A stretch of DNA of 64,000 nucleotides from positions 1 through 64,000 of the forward strand of contig JAAFIH010000025.1 in assembly GCA_013297755.1 (NCBI GenBank), in the 5' to 3' direction. The position numbers were made by a program, and so were the translations under genes. Shown here in pieces: positions 8,921 through 17,820 of the stretch (position 1 is its first letter; every line of letters starts with the position of its first letter). This stretch comes from Cytophagales bacterium (GTDB taxonomy: Bacteria > Bacteroidota > Bacteroidia > Cytophagales > UBA9547). Under the pieces are notes generated by a model. That model saw only the letters and a program-made list of their open reading frames with translations. It searched no databases and was not told where the DNA came from.

Positions 8921-11900
8921 ATGAACAATTCTATCATTAATCAATTAGATATTATTGATTTTACTGAAAATAGTAATGTCCTTGATATTCAATTGTTTGA
9001 TGAAAAAAAACATGGAATTGTCAAAGTTTATTCCAACGAAAATCAACCAACGCTATTTTTAAGAGAAGTAGAGGATTTTAATGCAGAAAACCTCAAAAAA
9101 ATTGCCGAAATTCAACATATATGTTGGAATTTCCAGAAAGTATTGCTCTTATATGTTTATTCAAAAACTGAAATAAGAATATATAATTGTAGTGCAAAAC
9201 CATTGGCGTTTGATGAAAATAAAGCGACAAATGATTTTGGACATCTCCTAAAAGAAGCAGAACTTTTTTCTTGTATTTCTACCGATAGAAAGAAACTAAA
9301 AACACTCAATACATTATTTTCTAGAATTGCTATTGATACAGGATTTATATGGTCTTCAGAAGAAGCCATTGAATTAAGAAAAAAAATAAATGTAGAAAGC
9401 AGGGTTGATAAATTTTTGATTCAAAGTTTAATTAATGTTTCTAAAGAACTTGAAAATCAAGGACTTAAAAATAAAGATGTAGTTCATAAATTGGTCATGC
9501 GTTCTTTATTCTTATTGTATTTAGAAGACAAAAAAGCAACCACAAAAGAATTTTATACCACTTTTTCAAAAAATGCAAACTCCTATTTTAAGATTTTAGA
9601 GCGTGTAGAAGACACATATAATTTATTTGAAAGATTGTCAAATGATTTTAATGGCAGTTTGTTTACAATTGATGAGAACGAAAAAAACAGTGTCAAACCT
9701 GAACATTTAGCTTTAATTAAAAAATGTTTTATCAATGGATTTAAAGACAATGCTCAAACTAAACTTTTTGAAGATTGGAGATTATTTGATTTTAGTATTA
9801 TTAGAATAGAACTACTGAGTGAAATTTATGAAAACTTTTTGTCTGAACTAGATAAAAAAGAAAAGAAAGATTCAGGTACTTTTTATACTCCACCTTCGCT
9901 AGTGGAACTTATTCTAAATGAAAAATTACCAATCGACAGAAATAAAACTAATTATAATATAAAAACCTTGGACCCAAGTTGTGGTTCTGGTATATTTTTA
10001 GTTCAAAGTTTTAAAAGACTTGTAAAACGCTATGAAAATAAACACAAAGCTAAGCTTAATGATTTTAATATACTTGTAGATATTCTTAAAACAAATATTT
10101 TTGGTATAGAAATAGATGCAAAATCAATAAAAGTAGCAGCTTTTAGTTTGTATTTGGCTTTGCTCGAAAATCTAGATCCCAAAACAGGTTGGTGGAATGG
10201 TACTATTCAGTTCCCCTATTTAATAAATGATCCAGAAGACCATACCTTAAAACAGCAAGGAAATAATCTTTTCAAAAGAGATACTATTTCAGATTTAGCT
10301 AAAGATACTGTTTTGCAAGATTTTCAATTAATCGTAGGAAATCCGCCATTTGGAGAGTTATTAACAGAAAAAGATGACATTGAAAATAATGGGGGTAAAC
10401 AAAAAAATATTAGAGCATATTGCGAAAGAGAGAAATTGGCTAAAGAAATGGTATTGCCATTTTTGCACAAAGCAACAATTTTAGCCCCAAAAGGAGAAAT
10501 AGCTTTAATTTTTAATACTAAAGTCCTTACAAATAATGAAGGGACTTATCAAAATTTTAGAGAATGGCTATTCAATAAAAATTATGTAGAAAAAATATTT
10601 AATTTTTCTATTTTAAGAAAAGTTCCAAAATTTTCAGGTGGACAACTTTTTGATTCAGCTGATGTACCAATAAGTATTATTTTTTATCAAAAAGAAAATC
10701 CAGAAGCCCCAAAAGATACAATCACTTATTATGCTCCTAAAACTTATATCAAAAATGATGTTTTAGAAGGTATTGTAATTGATGATTCTGATGTAAAACA
10801 TTTGCCAAGAACTGAATGTCAAAAACCAGATACTAAAATTTGGAAAATAGCCATGTGGGGCAGTTATTTTGATTTTGAACTAATCTACAGGCTAAATAAA
10901 GATTTTTTAAATTTAGGAGGATTTATAAAATTTAATAATAAGTTTTGGGATTATGCAAAAGGGATTATGTCAGATAGTTTGAAACCTGAATTTATTCCTC
11001 AGAAAATCATATCTGCTAAATTAGTTGAAAGATATTCGACTTCAAAAAGAGCATTAATCTCAAATCATAAATATTATAGAAAGATTGATTCAAAATTTAT
11101 AAAATCACCCTATTTAGTTTTCAAAGAAGGTCAATCAGACAAAAAATATTGTGCTTCAATAATAGATTATGAAGAATATTTTACAAATTCAGTATATGGT
11201 TTTTATAATAGTGGAGATTTTAGGAATTCAAAGATATTGTGTTTATTTCTGAATTCTACTTTTGCAAATTATTTTTTATCTATTTCAACTTCAACTTGGG
11301 GTATTGAAAGAGAAAGAATAAATCTTAATGAATTACTTACAATACCAGCAATTCTAGATAAATTAGATGAAAAGAGAGTTGATTATATGTCATTATATGC
11401 TGATAAAATTATAGCAATAAAAAAATCAAATGAAGCCAATCAAGACATTTCTCATTTAGAAAAAGAAATTGACCAAATCATTTATAATGATATTCTAAAA
11501 TTAACAGAAGACGAAAAAATCATCATTCAAGATACATTAGATTATGGTTTAGACTTATTTGAAAAACAGGAAAAATCATTGGCTGTATTTCCTGTTATTG
11601 ATATTGAGGTTTATACAAATAGATTAGCTAAAGAACTAAACCATTGGCTAGAGGATGTAGCATTGAAAGTGTCAACAACTATTTACAACATCAATAGGAA
11701 TTGCCCATTGTATATGGTCAAAATTTCGTTTGGAGATGAGCAAAAACCAATTTTTAAATCCAAAGAAAATGTATTTGATGAATTAAAAAGGTTGGACAAA
11801 AAACTATGGACAGAAGAAGCTCAAAATCTCTATTTTAGAAAAAAACTCAATTATTACGATGGAGATGATGTATATATTATAAAACCAAACCAAAGGAGAT

Positions 11901-11968
11901 TCTGGAGCCAAACTGCTGCTATGGAAGACAGTAAAACTTTGATAGTAGACATTCTTAAAATGAAATAA
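8921..11968 (+). CDS. Eco57I-like DNA adenine methyltransferase / type II restriction-modification protein
   Basis: 1015 residues. An N-terminal domain of about 330 residues (with TEIRIYNC-like and YLEDKK blocks) precedes an N6-adenine methylase core. Motif I is LDPSCGSGIFLVQSFKRL near residue 350; the catalytic motif IV is NPPF (GNPPFGE) near residue 474. The rest (about 600-1015) is a target-recognition-like region ending KPNQRRFWSQTAAMED. No nuclease motif is obvious in the N-terminus, unlike fused type IIG enzymes. The next gene starts 3 bases after the stop and has a PD-(D/E)XK motif, so the two probably form one restriction-modification or phage-defence unit. The same two-gene architecture recurs at 43654-47188. 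Methylase call is firm; specificity and system class are unknown. Confidence 0.85.
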   Translation: MNNSIINQLDIIDFTENSNVLDIQLFDEKKHGIVKVYSNENQPTLFLREVEDFNAENLKKIAEIQHICWNFQKVLLLYVYSKTEIRIYNCSAKPLAFDENKATNDFGHLLKEAELFSCISTDRKKLKTLNTLFSRIAIDTGFIWSSEEAIELRKKINVESRVDKFLIQSLINVSKELENQGLKNKDVVHKLVMRSLFLLYLEDKKATTKEFYTTFSKNANSYFKILERVEDTYNLFERLSNDFNGSLFTIDENEKNSVKPEHLALIKKCFINGFKDNAQTKLFEDWRLFDFSIIRIELLSEIYENFLSELDKKEKKDSGTFYTPPSLVELILNEKLPIDRNKTNYNIKTLDPSCGSGIFLVQSFKRLVKRYENKHKAKLNDFNILVDILKTNIFGIEIDAKSIKVAAFSLYLALLENLDPKTGWWNGTIQFPYLINDPEDHTLKQQGNNLFKRDTISDLAKDTVLQDFQLIVGNPPFGELLTEKDDIENNGGKQKNIRAYCEREKLAKEMVLPFLHKATILAPKGEIALIFNTKVLTNNEGTYQNFREWLFNKNYVEKIFNFSILRKVPKFSGGQLFDSADVPISIIFYQKENPEAPKDTITYYAPKTYIKNDVLEGIVIDDSDVKHLPRTECQKPDTKIWKIAMWGSYFDFELIYRLNKDFLNLGGFIKFNNKFWDYAKGIMSDSLKPEFIPQKIISAKLVERYSTSKRALISNHKYYRKIDSKFIKSPYLVFKEGQSDKKYCASIIDYEEYFTNSVYGFYNSGDFRNSKILCLFLNSTFANYFLSISTSTWGIERERINLNELLTIPAILDKLDEKRVDYMSLYADKIIAIKKSNEANQDISHLEKEIDQIIYNDILKLTEDEKIIIQDTLDYGLDLFEKQEKSLAVFPVIDIEVYTNRLAKELNHWLEDVALKVSTTIYNINRNCPLYMVKISFGDEQKPIFKSKENVFDELKRLDKKLWTEEAQNLYFRKKLNYYDGDDVYIIKPNQRRFWSQTAAMEDSKTLIVDILKMK

Positions 11969-11970
11969 TA

Positions 11971-12597
11971 ATGGCTGGGACTTTAAATACTTCTAAATTT
12001 CTAGCATTTCAAAGCTTATTCAAAGAAAGGTGTATGGTTCTATTGATTGAAGCTTATCATATTTCTATAAAGAATCAAATTATAAAATCTGATTTTGACG
12101 AAAATGACATATCAGCAATTTTACATTTTTATATATGTAAAAATAAAAATCGTATAAAATGGGAAATTTTTACTAACACTGAAAATTTTATTTTTGATGA
12201 TTCTAAACCATTTGTTAAAGGATTTGCAGCCAAGCAGTCTAGAATTGATTTGAAGTTTGGGAATTTTTGGAGTGGAAATGAATTTGAGTATTTTGTTGAA
12301 GCAAAAAATCTTAGAGCAAACGATTCTACTTTAAAAAGAAGATATATAACTACTGGAATAAATAATTTTTTAACAGGAGGAAAATATGGTAGATGTGATG
12401 GATTGCTTGTTGGGTATATTCTTGAAGGAGATACAAATACTTGCATAAAAGGAATCAATGTATTACTTCAAAAAGATACTAGAGAAAAAGAGCAAATTGA
12501 GCAAATTGAGCAAATTGAAAAGAAAGTTCTCTCTCAGAAAATCTATATTTCTATGCATCCTTCAAGAGAATTATTGCATTTGTTTTTTGACTATTAA
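11971..12597 (+). CDS. Small PD-(D/E)XK-type nuclease partner of the methylase
   Basis: 208 residues starting two bases after the methylase stop codon, so translationally coupled. Around residues 90-112 it reads RIDLKFGNFWSG then YFVEAKNLR: Asp, a short spacer, Glu-Ala-Lys, the PD-(D/E)XK arrangement. Near the C-terminus KEQIEQIEQIEK is encoded by a short 12-bp repeat. The minus-strand gene at 43654-44325 has the same size, motif spacing (RVDIALLPKH...YSIEAKRLS) and neighbour. I propose it is the restriction subunit of a two-gene system; cleavage activity is inferred only from the motif. Confidence 0.6.
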   Translation: MAGTLNTSKFLAFQSLFKERCMVLLIEAYHISIKNQIIKSDFDENDISAILHFYICKNKNRIKWEIFTNTENFIFDDSKPFVKGFAAKQSRIDLKFGNFWSGNEFEYFVEAKNLRANDSTLKRRYITTGINNFLTGGKYGRCDGLLVGYILEGDTNTCIKGINVLLQKDTREKEQIEQIEQIEKKVLSQKIYISMHPSRELLHLFFDY

Positions 12598-13060
12598 GGT
12601 ACTCTAAAGCCAAATGTTATGCAAATACATTTTTTTTAAAACTTTAAATAAACAATTAAATGACACCAAATTTTTAAAAAAAGACCTAATCTTGACAATG
12701 TGTATCAAAAATTAACTAAAATGTGATACTTTTTTATGGTTTGTTATCCTATGAGGTTTACCTAAAAATCTGATTAGTCTTTCTCCAAAGGATAAAGACT
12801 AAGATAGAGGCATTAAAAAAAGATTTAACGATAAAATTCATTTTGAGTTCTTTTTATATTTTTGAGTTATAGAAACTTTTAAAACCACAACGCTTGCACA
12901 CATCTTGGCTCAAAACTATCGTTTTGCAGCACAATAGATGGTAATCCAAGGAATAGATGTTATTAAAAATTCGGTTTTAACTTTATTTTTAAAAAAAAGG
13001 ATATAATTTTTTGAGAATACCAAAAATCAAACCTAATTTACACATTCCTAAATCAATTTT
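12598..13060. other. Intergenic region upstream of pgk
   Basis: 463 bases without a gene. It holds a decayed copy of the 90-bp inverted-repeat element (12748-12833). I find no clean promoter; TATAATTTTTTG at 13002-13013 is the nearest candidate for pgk. Confidence 0.4.
12748..12833. repeat. Dispersed ~90-bp inverted-repeat element, copy 1 (decayed)
   Basis: Shares TTTCTCCAAAGGATAAAGAC and CTAAGATAGAGGCATTAAAA with the better preserved copies at 24807-24896 (opposite orientation) and 59915-60003. The terminal repeats are poorly conserved here. Confidence 0.5.
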
Positions 13061-14245
13061 ATGGTAACAATAGATAAATATAATTTTCAAGGCAAAAAAG
13101 CCTGTGTACGTGTAGATTTCAACGTGCCATTAGACAAGTCGTTTAAAATAACAGACGAAACCAGATTGAAAGCCTGCGTGCCTACAATTTCTAAAATATT
13201 AAAAGATGGCGGTTCGGCCATACTTATGTCGCATTTGGGAAGACCCAAAGATGGCCCAGAAGAAAAATCTTCGCTCAAACATGTGGTTCAGTGGTTGAAA
13301 GATACCTATAAAACTACCGTTCACTTTGCTGATGATTGTATTGGAAATTCTGCCGTTACTTTGGCTTCGGCATTGAAACCAGGAGAAATTTTATTGCTAG
13401 AGAACTTACGTTTTTATAAAGAGGAAGAAAAAGGCGATGAGGCTTTTGCCAAAAAACTAGCATCTCTTGGCGATGTTTGGGTAAACGATGCCTTTGGCAC
13501 TGCCCACCGTGCACATGCTTCTACGGCCGTGATGGGCAAATTTTTTGCCGATAAAGTTTGTGGTTTTGTGATGCAAGCCGAACTTGATAATGCCGAAAAA
13601 GTACTTGGTAATGCAGTTCGTCCGTATACTGCCATCATGGGTGGTTCCAAAATTTCAGATAAAATAATGATTATCGAAAAATTATTGGATAAAGTTGATA
13701 ATTTAATCATAGGTGGCGGCATGACTTATACTTTTGTATTGGCCGAGGGTGGCAAAATCGGGAAATCTATCAGCGAACCAGATAAAGTTGAGCTTGCTAA
13801 AGCTATTATACAAAAAGCTAAAGCTAAAGGCGTAAATCTTTATTTTCCAGTAGATAATATGTGTGCTGATAGTTTTAGCAACGATGCCAACAAAAAAATA
13901 GCTGCCAAAGGCGAAATCCCAGATGGTTGGGAGGGTTTAGATATTGGCCCAGAATCGGTTCAAATATTTAAAAAAGTTGTAGAAAAATCAAAAACTATCC
14001 TTTGGAATGGCCCAATGGGCGTGTTTGAAATGCCAAATTTTGCCATAGGTACCAATGCCATTGCAGATTCGGTTGTGCTTGCTACCAATGGTGGTGCTTA
14101 TTCGTTGATAGGTGGTGGCGATTCGGCCTCGGCTATCAACAATGCTGGCTATGGCGATAAAGTAAGTTATGTATCTACTGGTGGCGGTGCTTTGCTCGAA
14201 TACATGGAAGGCAAAATTTTGCCTGGAGTGGCTGCTTTAAGCTAG
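13061..14245 (+). CDS. pgk: Phosphoglycerate kinase
   Basis: Cytosolic glycolytic kinase making ATP from 1,3-bisphosphoglycerate. 394 residues, normal length. Motifs: RVDFNVPLD near residue 18, [10 protein letters not shown] near 60, [15 protein letters not shown] near 140, [11 protein letters not shown] near 192, the nucleotide site GGGMTYTF near 220, and the C-terminal [10 protein letters not shown] with [16 protein letters not shown]. It sits alone with a terminator, directly before the cassette array; gene and terminator are intact, so the array boundary lies downstream of the terminator. Confidence 0.98.
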   Translation: MVTIDKYNFQGKKACVRVDFNVPLDKSFKITDETRLKACVPTISKILKDGGSAILMSHLGRPKDGPEEKSSLKHVVQWLKDTYKTTVHFADDCIGNSAVTLASALKPGEILLLENLRFYKEEEKGDEAFAKKLASLGDVWVNDAFGTAHRAHASTAVMGKFFADKVCGFVMQAELDNAEKVLGNAVRPYTAIMGGSKISDKIMIIEKLLDKVDNLIIGGGMTYTFVLAEGGKIGKSISEPDKVELAKAIIQKAKAKGVNLYFPVDNMCADSFSNDANKKIAAKGEIPDGWEGLDIGPESVQIFKKVVEKSKTILWNGPMGVFEMPNFAIGTNAIADSVVLATNGGAYSLIGGGDSASAINNAGYGDKVSYVSTGGGALLEYMEGKILPGVAALS

Positions 14246-14273
14246 TATAATTTCTAAAATTAAATATAGAGAG

Positions 14274-14329
14274 CCTCATTTTATCTCACTTTACAAACAA
14301 GTAAAGCTGTGGTTTAAAATGAGGTTTTT
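14274..14329 (+). terminator. Terminator of pgk
   Basis: Ten-bp perfect stem CCTCATTTTA (14274-14283) / TAAAATGAGG (14315-14324) followed by TTTTT, enclosing a second small hairpin CTTTAC/GTAAAG. Confidence 0.8.
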
Positions 14330-14336
14330 GGTTTAT

Positions 14337-14670
14337 AACGGTTTGCAGATTTGCGATGGATGATATTTTTGGCACAAATGTTTAGGAAGAGTACAAAACT
14401 TTCGGCTATCACTAAACAGTCTTCGGAATACTGAACCGCCACTTTTGCCAAACTGCTGTTGAACTGACACCCTATCTGGTGAAAAATCAGCCAACAATTT
14501 TACTATTTTTGCTATACATTTAAAAACAAATATATGATTAATTTTCAAAAAAACAATGTAGGTAAAATGGGTCTCAACTAATATTAAATAACAAAAACTA
14601 CACATATTTAAGCTGTAGGTTGGGGCTTTTTTTAAAGGGCTTTTCTCGAGGGATGGCTGGATGTTGTGTG
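14337..14670 (-). repeat. attC-like element R1
   Basis: Left box AACG at 14337, right box GTTGTGT at 14663-14669. Between them: arms GTTTGCAGATTTGCGATGG and CCACTTTTGCCAAAC, the hairpin CACCCTATCTGGTG, the recombinase -7 box and ATG (14534), and a terminator (GGGGCTTTTTTT). The A run after the ATG has seven A's, giving the open start MINFQKNNVGKMGLN before a stop. Confidence 0.7.
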
Positions 14671-14676
14671 CAGGCT

Positions 14677-15228
14677 TTATTTTAGTAGTTCTGATAAGTT
14701 CAAATTATATTTGTCTTTCAATAATTGGGGTAAAGTAATACATTCAATCCCTACTTCTGCACAACAAGTTGGTATTTTTTTGAAAATTTTATTGTCATTT
14801 GCACTTTTCGTCTCTTCTGTTATTATAATTGGATTTTCTGATTTAATACTGATAGAATACAAAATTAAATTTGCATCAGGTGATTTTAAATAATTTGTTT
14901 TTTCAAGTTCAAATGCCACATCATCAATTTCTTTAAGTTTAAGGATTGTTTTATCACAAAATTGATTTTCAAGTAGGTTGTAGAATTTTTGAGTTGGTAA
15001 AAGTTCCGTAGTTTTTACAATTATTGTTGAATTACTCAAAAATTGAAGTTCACTAAAAACTATTCCTCTTGAAATCCCTTTTGATTCTTCTAAAACTTTA
15101 TCAAGAATAATTATTTCCTCTTTTTCAAATTTGTCTTTTAAAAAATTAATTAACTTTTTTTCTGTGTCAAATGGCAAATAGTATCTTACGAATGCCAATA
15201 ATGACGAAGTGTCGAATATTGCTTTCAT
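14677..15228 (-). CDS. DUF4411-like PIN-domain ribonuclease
   Basis: 183 residues. PIN fold marks: MKAIFDTSSLLAFVRYYLP with the first catalytic Asp at 6, EIDDVAFELE mid-protein, SPDANLILYS (second acidic site) and the DUF4411-type ending TEETKSANDNKIFKKIPTCC. PIN proteins cleave RNA with Mg2+. Its ATG overlaps the stop of the upstream ImmA/IrrE gene by 4 bases (ATGA), so the two are co-translated. DUF4411 + ImmA/IrrE pairs are a known accessory combination, probably a toxin-antitoxin or defence unit. The stop lies just 7 bases from the GTTGTGT box of R1. Confidence 0.75.
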   Translation of the reverse strand: MKAIFDTSSLLAFVRYYLPFDTEKKLINFLKDKFEKEEIIILDKVLEESKGISRGIVFSELQFLSNSTIIVKTTELLPTQKFYNLLENQFCDKTILKLKEIDDVAFELEKTNYLKSPDANLILYSISIKSENPIIITEETKSANDNKIFKKIPTCCAEVGIECITLPQLLKDKYNLNLSELLK

Positions 15229-16400
15229 ATAAGGTACTTTTCTATTTTTTGAGGTTTTATATTTAATTTCTTACAAAAATCAACTTCATTAATTATTCCT
15301 GTGTATAATGCTGACTGTAAAGTTTGTAGATACAATTTTGAGAAAATTGGGGGCTGTTGTGGAATGATTATTTTTCTACCTTCCTCTTTAGCTTTTTTCT
15401 TTTGAGCTTCAAGTTTGGCCGATTCCTTCTGTTCCCATTCTTTAATGCTATTAAATATTTCAGCTTTTACTTTATTGTAATTCGCTGGTGTTATTTTATG
15501 AATTAACAATAAACGTGTATAAAGTGAAATTGTGCTTAAATGAGTATTTTCGGATATTCTTCTTAATATATTTGTATGATAAGCATTTTCTTGGGTTGCA
15601 GATTCCAATGCATTTAAAGTATCGTGAAAGTTTGAAATCAAGAAATAATATGCAAAATCGTTACACCATCTTTCAACTAAACTTAAATTATTATTATTAA
15701 TTATTTCATTATCAACATTATCATCTATTTCTTCTTGATTAATCAAATAATGACCGAGCTCGTGAGCTAAAGTGAATATTTCTCTATTAAATGATTTTTG
15801 ATTTCTTTTTAAAACAATCACATCAGGACTTAAATAAAAACCATTAATATTCGGTTTTTCTTTCTTTGCTGGGTGTACAACAAACTCAAAAACAAGAATT
15901 TTGCTTTCAGCTAACTTATTAATAAAATTTTCAAGAAATTTTTTGTGATTTTTGTCAAAGTCAGGGTATAAATCCTTTCTAACTTCGTTAGCAACTTTTT
16001 GTGGATTGTCATTTATATTATAGACTTTAATTTTACGATTTAATTTAAAGTCTGCCAATTTTGACAAAGTATGAAAAGATATTTTTTGCTCTTCAAATTC
16101 ATTGACAACCTGTTTTGCAGCAAGGTTTAATTCAGCATTAAAATTGTCTTTTCTAAAAAATATACTTTCATTAGAAGATTTAACTATATTTTTAGGGTCT
16201 AAATAATATGAAAGCCCTTTTTTGAAAATTAAATCTATTTTTTTTAAGTTACTGATTTTAATTTCTGCTCCGAATATATCTGATTCTAATACTTCTTTTT
16301 TTCGACCTGTATTTAATTTAGACATTAATTCTTCCTTCGACATACTAAAAAGTGTCAAAAGATGATTTAGTCTATTAATATTTATACTTGTCGTAGTCAA
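15225..16400 (-). CDS. ImmA/IrrE-family metallopeptidase
   Basis: 391 residues. The zinc protease motif HELGH is in TLAHELGHYLINQEEIDD near residue 210-225, with a downstream acidic region. The N-terminal third (FFRKDNFNAELNLAAKQVV, FHTLSKLADFKLNRKIKVYN) matches the family of regulators that cleave repressors, though no clear helix-turn-helix is visible. The ORF starts with TTG at 16400, and a TAnnTTTG box on the minus strand (TACATTTG, 16430-16423) fits a start there; an ATG at 16343 is the alternative. If right, the cassette has its own promoter. Probably regulates or neutralises the PIN partner; this is inference. Confidence 0.75.
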   Translation of the reverse strand: MTTTSININRLNHLLTLFSMSKEELMSKLNTGRKKEVLESDIFGAEIKISNLKKIDLIFKKGLSYYLDPKNIVKSSNESIFFRKDNFNAELNLAAKQVVNEFEEQKISFHTLSKLADFKLNRKIKVYNINDNPQKVANEVRKDLYPDFDKNHKKFLENFINKLAESKILVFEFVVHPAKKEKPNINGFYLSPDVIVLKRNQKSFNREIFTLAHELGHYLINQEEIDDNVDNEIINNNNLSLVERWCNDFAYYFLISNFHDTLNALESATQENAYHTNILRRISENTHLSTISLYTRLLLIHKITPANYNKVKAEIFNSIKEWEQKESAKLEAQKKKAKEEGRKIIIPQQPPIFSKLYLQTLQSALYTGIINEVDFCKKLNIKPQKIEKYLI

Positions 16401-16422
16401 AATAAATGGTATTTTTTTTGCA

Positions 16423-16430
16423 AATGTACT
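16423..16430 (-). promoter_or_regulatory. TAnnTTTG box inside the ImmA/PIN cassette
   Basis: On the minus strand TACATTTG lies 22 bases before the TTG start at 16400. It suggests the cassette carries a promoter rather than depending on an array promoter. No -33 box confirmed. Confidence 0.35.
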
Positions 16431-16484
16431 AATAAATGTGTTCTTAAAAAAGGCGTTTATTTAGAGTTGGAGGTCTTCCTAATC

Positions 16485-17138
16485 TTGAACACAACGTTTT
16501 GAGTATTGGCGAAGTTGGGGCATTCAAGGTACAAATGTTCAATTTACCACAAATGTTGATGCTGAGAACCAAACTTTGATTAACCACAAATGTGTCTGCG
16601 GTGCACGAAACCCCACCTATTGCAAATGTGCTGTTGAACTGACACCCTATCGGGTGAACAATCGACCAACAATTTTACTATTTTTGCCTTACATTTAAAA
16701 ACTAATATATGATTAATTTTCAAAAAAAACAATGTAGGTAAAATTGCTCTCAAACAAGAGGCTCAGGATTGTCTCTTAAAACTAGCTAACTACCTCACTG
16801 CCAAGGCTTTTGCCTTGCGTACTATTCGCAATTATACCCAAGAAATGAGGTATATTTTTGCACGCTACAACGAGGTTTTGCCCACAAATTTGCGGAAACA
16901 TCGCATCATCGATTACCTCGTTTTTATCAAAAAAGAGCATGGCGTAGGCCGTGATAAATGCAGCATGGTGGCTGCCGCTTGTAGCTTTTTTTTCAAACAT
17001 ATTTTACCTACTTCTTACGTTATTCCTAGCGATTTTTACATAGAGGCGAAAAACACTTAGACCCTTCGCCTCAGGACATGACAGTTGATATGAATCTCCG
17101 AAAAGTGCTATTTTGGGTAGGGGATGGCTTGTTGTGCT
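16485..17138 (-). repeat. attC-like element R2, holding a recombinase gene fragment
   Basis: Left box AACACAAC at 16488-16495, right box GTTGTGC at 17131-17137. Arms TATTGGCGAAGTTGGGGC and CCCCACCTATTGCAAAT pair, then GTTGAAC, the CACCCTATCGGGTG hairpin, the -7 box and ATG at 16709. Unlike the other copies it continues into the N-terminal domain of the recombinase (to 17060) and lacks the terminator. It is probably the least deleted copy and shows where the shared segment came from. Confidence 0.7.
16709..17060 (+). pseudogene. Tyrosine recombinase (Xer/phage-integrase type), N-terminal fragment
   Basis: The reading frame gives LIFKKNNVGKIALKQEAQDC, then YLTAKAFALRTIRNYTQEMR and YIFARYNEVLP, ending VIPSDFYIEAKNT and a stop at 17060. 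This is the SAM-like core-binding domain of a Bacteroidota tyrosine recombinase. The catalytic domain (R...HxxR...Y) is absent. The ATG at 16709 is out of frame because the A run after TTTTC has eight A's; copies R1 and R7 have seven and read through in the right frame. So this copy is both truncated and frameshifted. Family is clear from the N-terminal pattern; whether it was an integron integrase or an IS91-associated recombinase cannot be told. Confidence 0.7.
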
Positions 17139-17143
17139 AGGTT

Positions 17144-17296
17144 TTATTTCTTTTTTGCAGGAAGTCCAACTTTTGCTAATATTTCATTTGCTTTGGCTAA
17201 CTTCTCAGGAAACAAAGTTTTTCCTCTGAATTGTTCTAATTTCTTGTCAAAAACAATTATTGGAATTTTTGAATTATTTAATTGTTCTACTGTCAT
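17144..17296 (-). CDS. Small conserved-looking protein in the DUF6934 cassette (50 aa)
   Basis: ATG at 17296, stop TAA at 17144-17146. The product begins MTVEQLNNSKIPIIVFDKKL, continues EQFRGKTLFPEKLAKANEIL and ends AKVGLPAKKK. It starts 15 bases after the end of the full-length DUF6934 frame, same strand, and ends 6 bases from the GTTGTGC box of R2. Balanced composition, tight packing and the usual DUF6934-plus-small-gene order argue it is real. It may be an antitoxin or partner of the DUF6934 protein; function unknown. Confidence 0.65.
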   Translation of the reverse strand: MTVEQLNNSKIPIIVFDKKLEQFRGKTLFPEKLAKANEILAKVGLPAKKK

Positions 17297-17373
17297 AATA
17301 TACAAATTTACTATTTTTTTGTGATTAAAAAAGCTTCATAATCTTCGCCAATTTCAAATTCGTCCCAAGTTCC

Positions 17374-17754
17374 TTATTCGGTAAGTCCATATACAATAAA
17401 GTCCTCTGTAATTTCAGCCAAATTATTTGTTATTCCCATTCTGTATAATCTCGTTCTTACATTTGTACTTCCTGTAGCAACTATGTATGCGTTTGGATGC
17501 TTGTCAAAAAAGGCATAAACTGTTGAGGCAACTGTTGCCAACACTTTCAAACTGTCACCATTATTTGTTACTGAAAGGTCATTTATAGATTTTGTTATTT
17601 CGTCAAAATCTCCAAATGCAAGGTTGAATACGCCTTCTGTTGCAGTTTCTGTATATTCAACCATTTTTGCAACTCTTCCTTTTGGTCCTTCACTTATGAA
17701 TTCATAAATCGTGAATTCTCCTTCAGTTTTATACAAATATTTAGGTTTATTCAT
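17374..17754 (-). CDS. DUF6934 family protein, cut short by an in-frame stop
   Basis: Residues 1-126 match DUF6934: EFISEGPKGRVAKMVEYTET, FNLAFGDFDE, VTNNGDSLKVLATVASTVYA and ATGSTNVRTRLYRMGITNN. The frame hits TAA at 17374-17376 after VYGLTE, yet the same frame continues GTWDEFEIGEDYEAFLITKK to a TAG at 17311. That tail looks like the normal end of the family, so the TAA is a nonsense mutation or a sequencing error, and the full gene would be 17311-17754. DUF6934 proteins often sit in toxin-antitoxin-like pairs; the function is not established. Confidence 0.7.
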   Translation of the reverse strand: MNKPKYLYKTEGEFTIYEFISEGPKGRVAKMVEYTETATEGVFNLAFGDFDEITKSINDLSVTNNGDSLKVLATVASTVYAFFDKHPNAYIVATGSTNVRTRLYRMGITNNLAEITEDFIVYGLTE

Positions 17755-17820
17755 CCTTTATAAATTATTTATCCAAAGTTATAAAAAAAACAGAACATTA
17801 TCTTCATATTATGCGTCTCA

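Noticed and set aside
14333-14605. Antisense ORFs inside elements R1, R3 and R6 (also 17769-17960 and 22273-22485)
   Set aside because: They share a peptide (KINHIFVFK) only because they read the opposite strand of the repeated recombinase start; no independent start signal or conservation.
16815-17060. Functional short recombinase gene
   Set aside because: Its apparent start is a TTG inside the domain, the true start is frameshifted, and the catalytic domain is missing.
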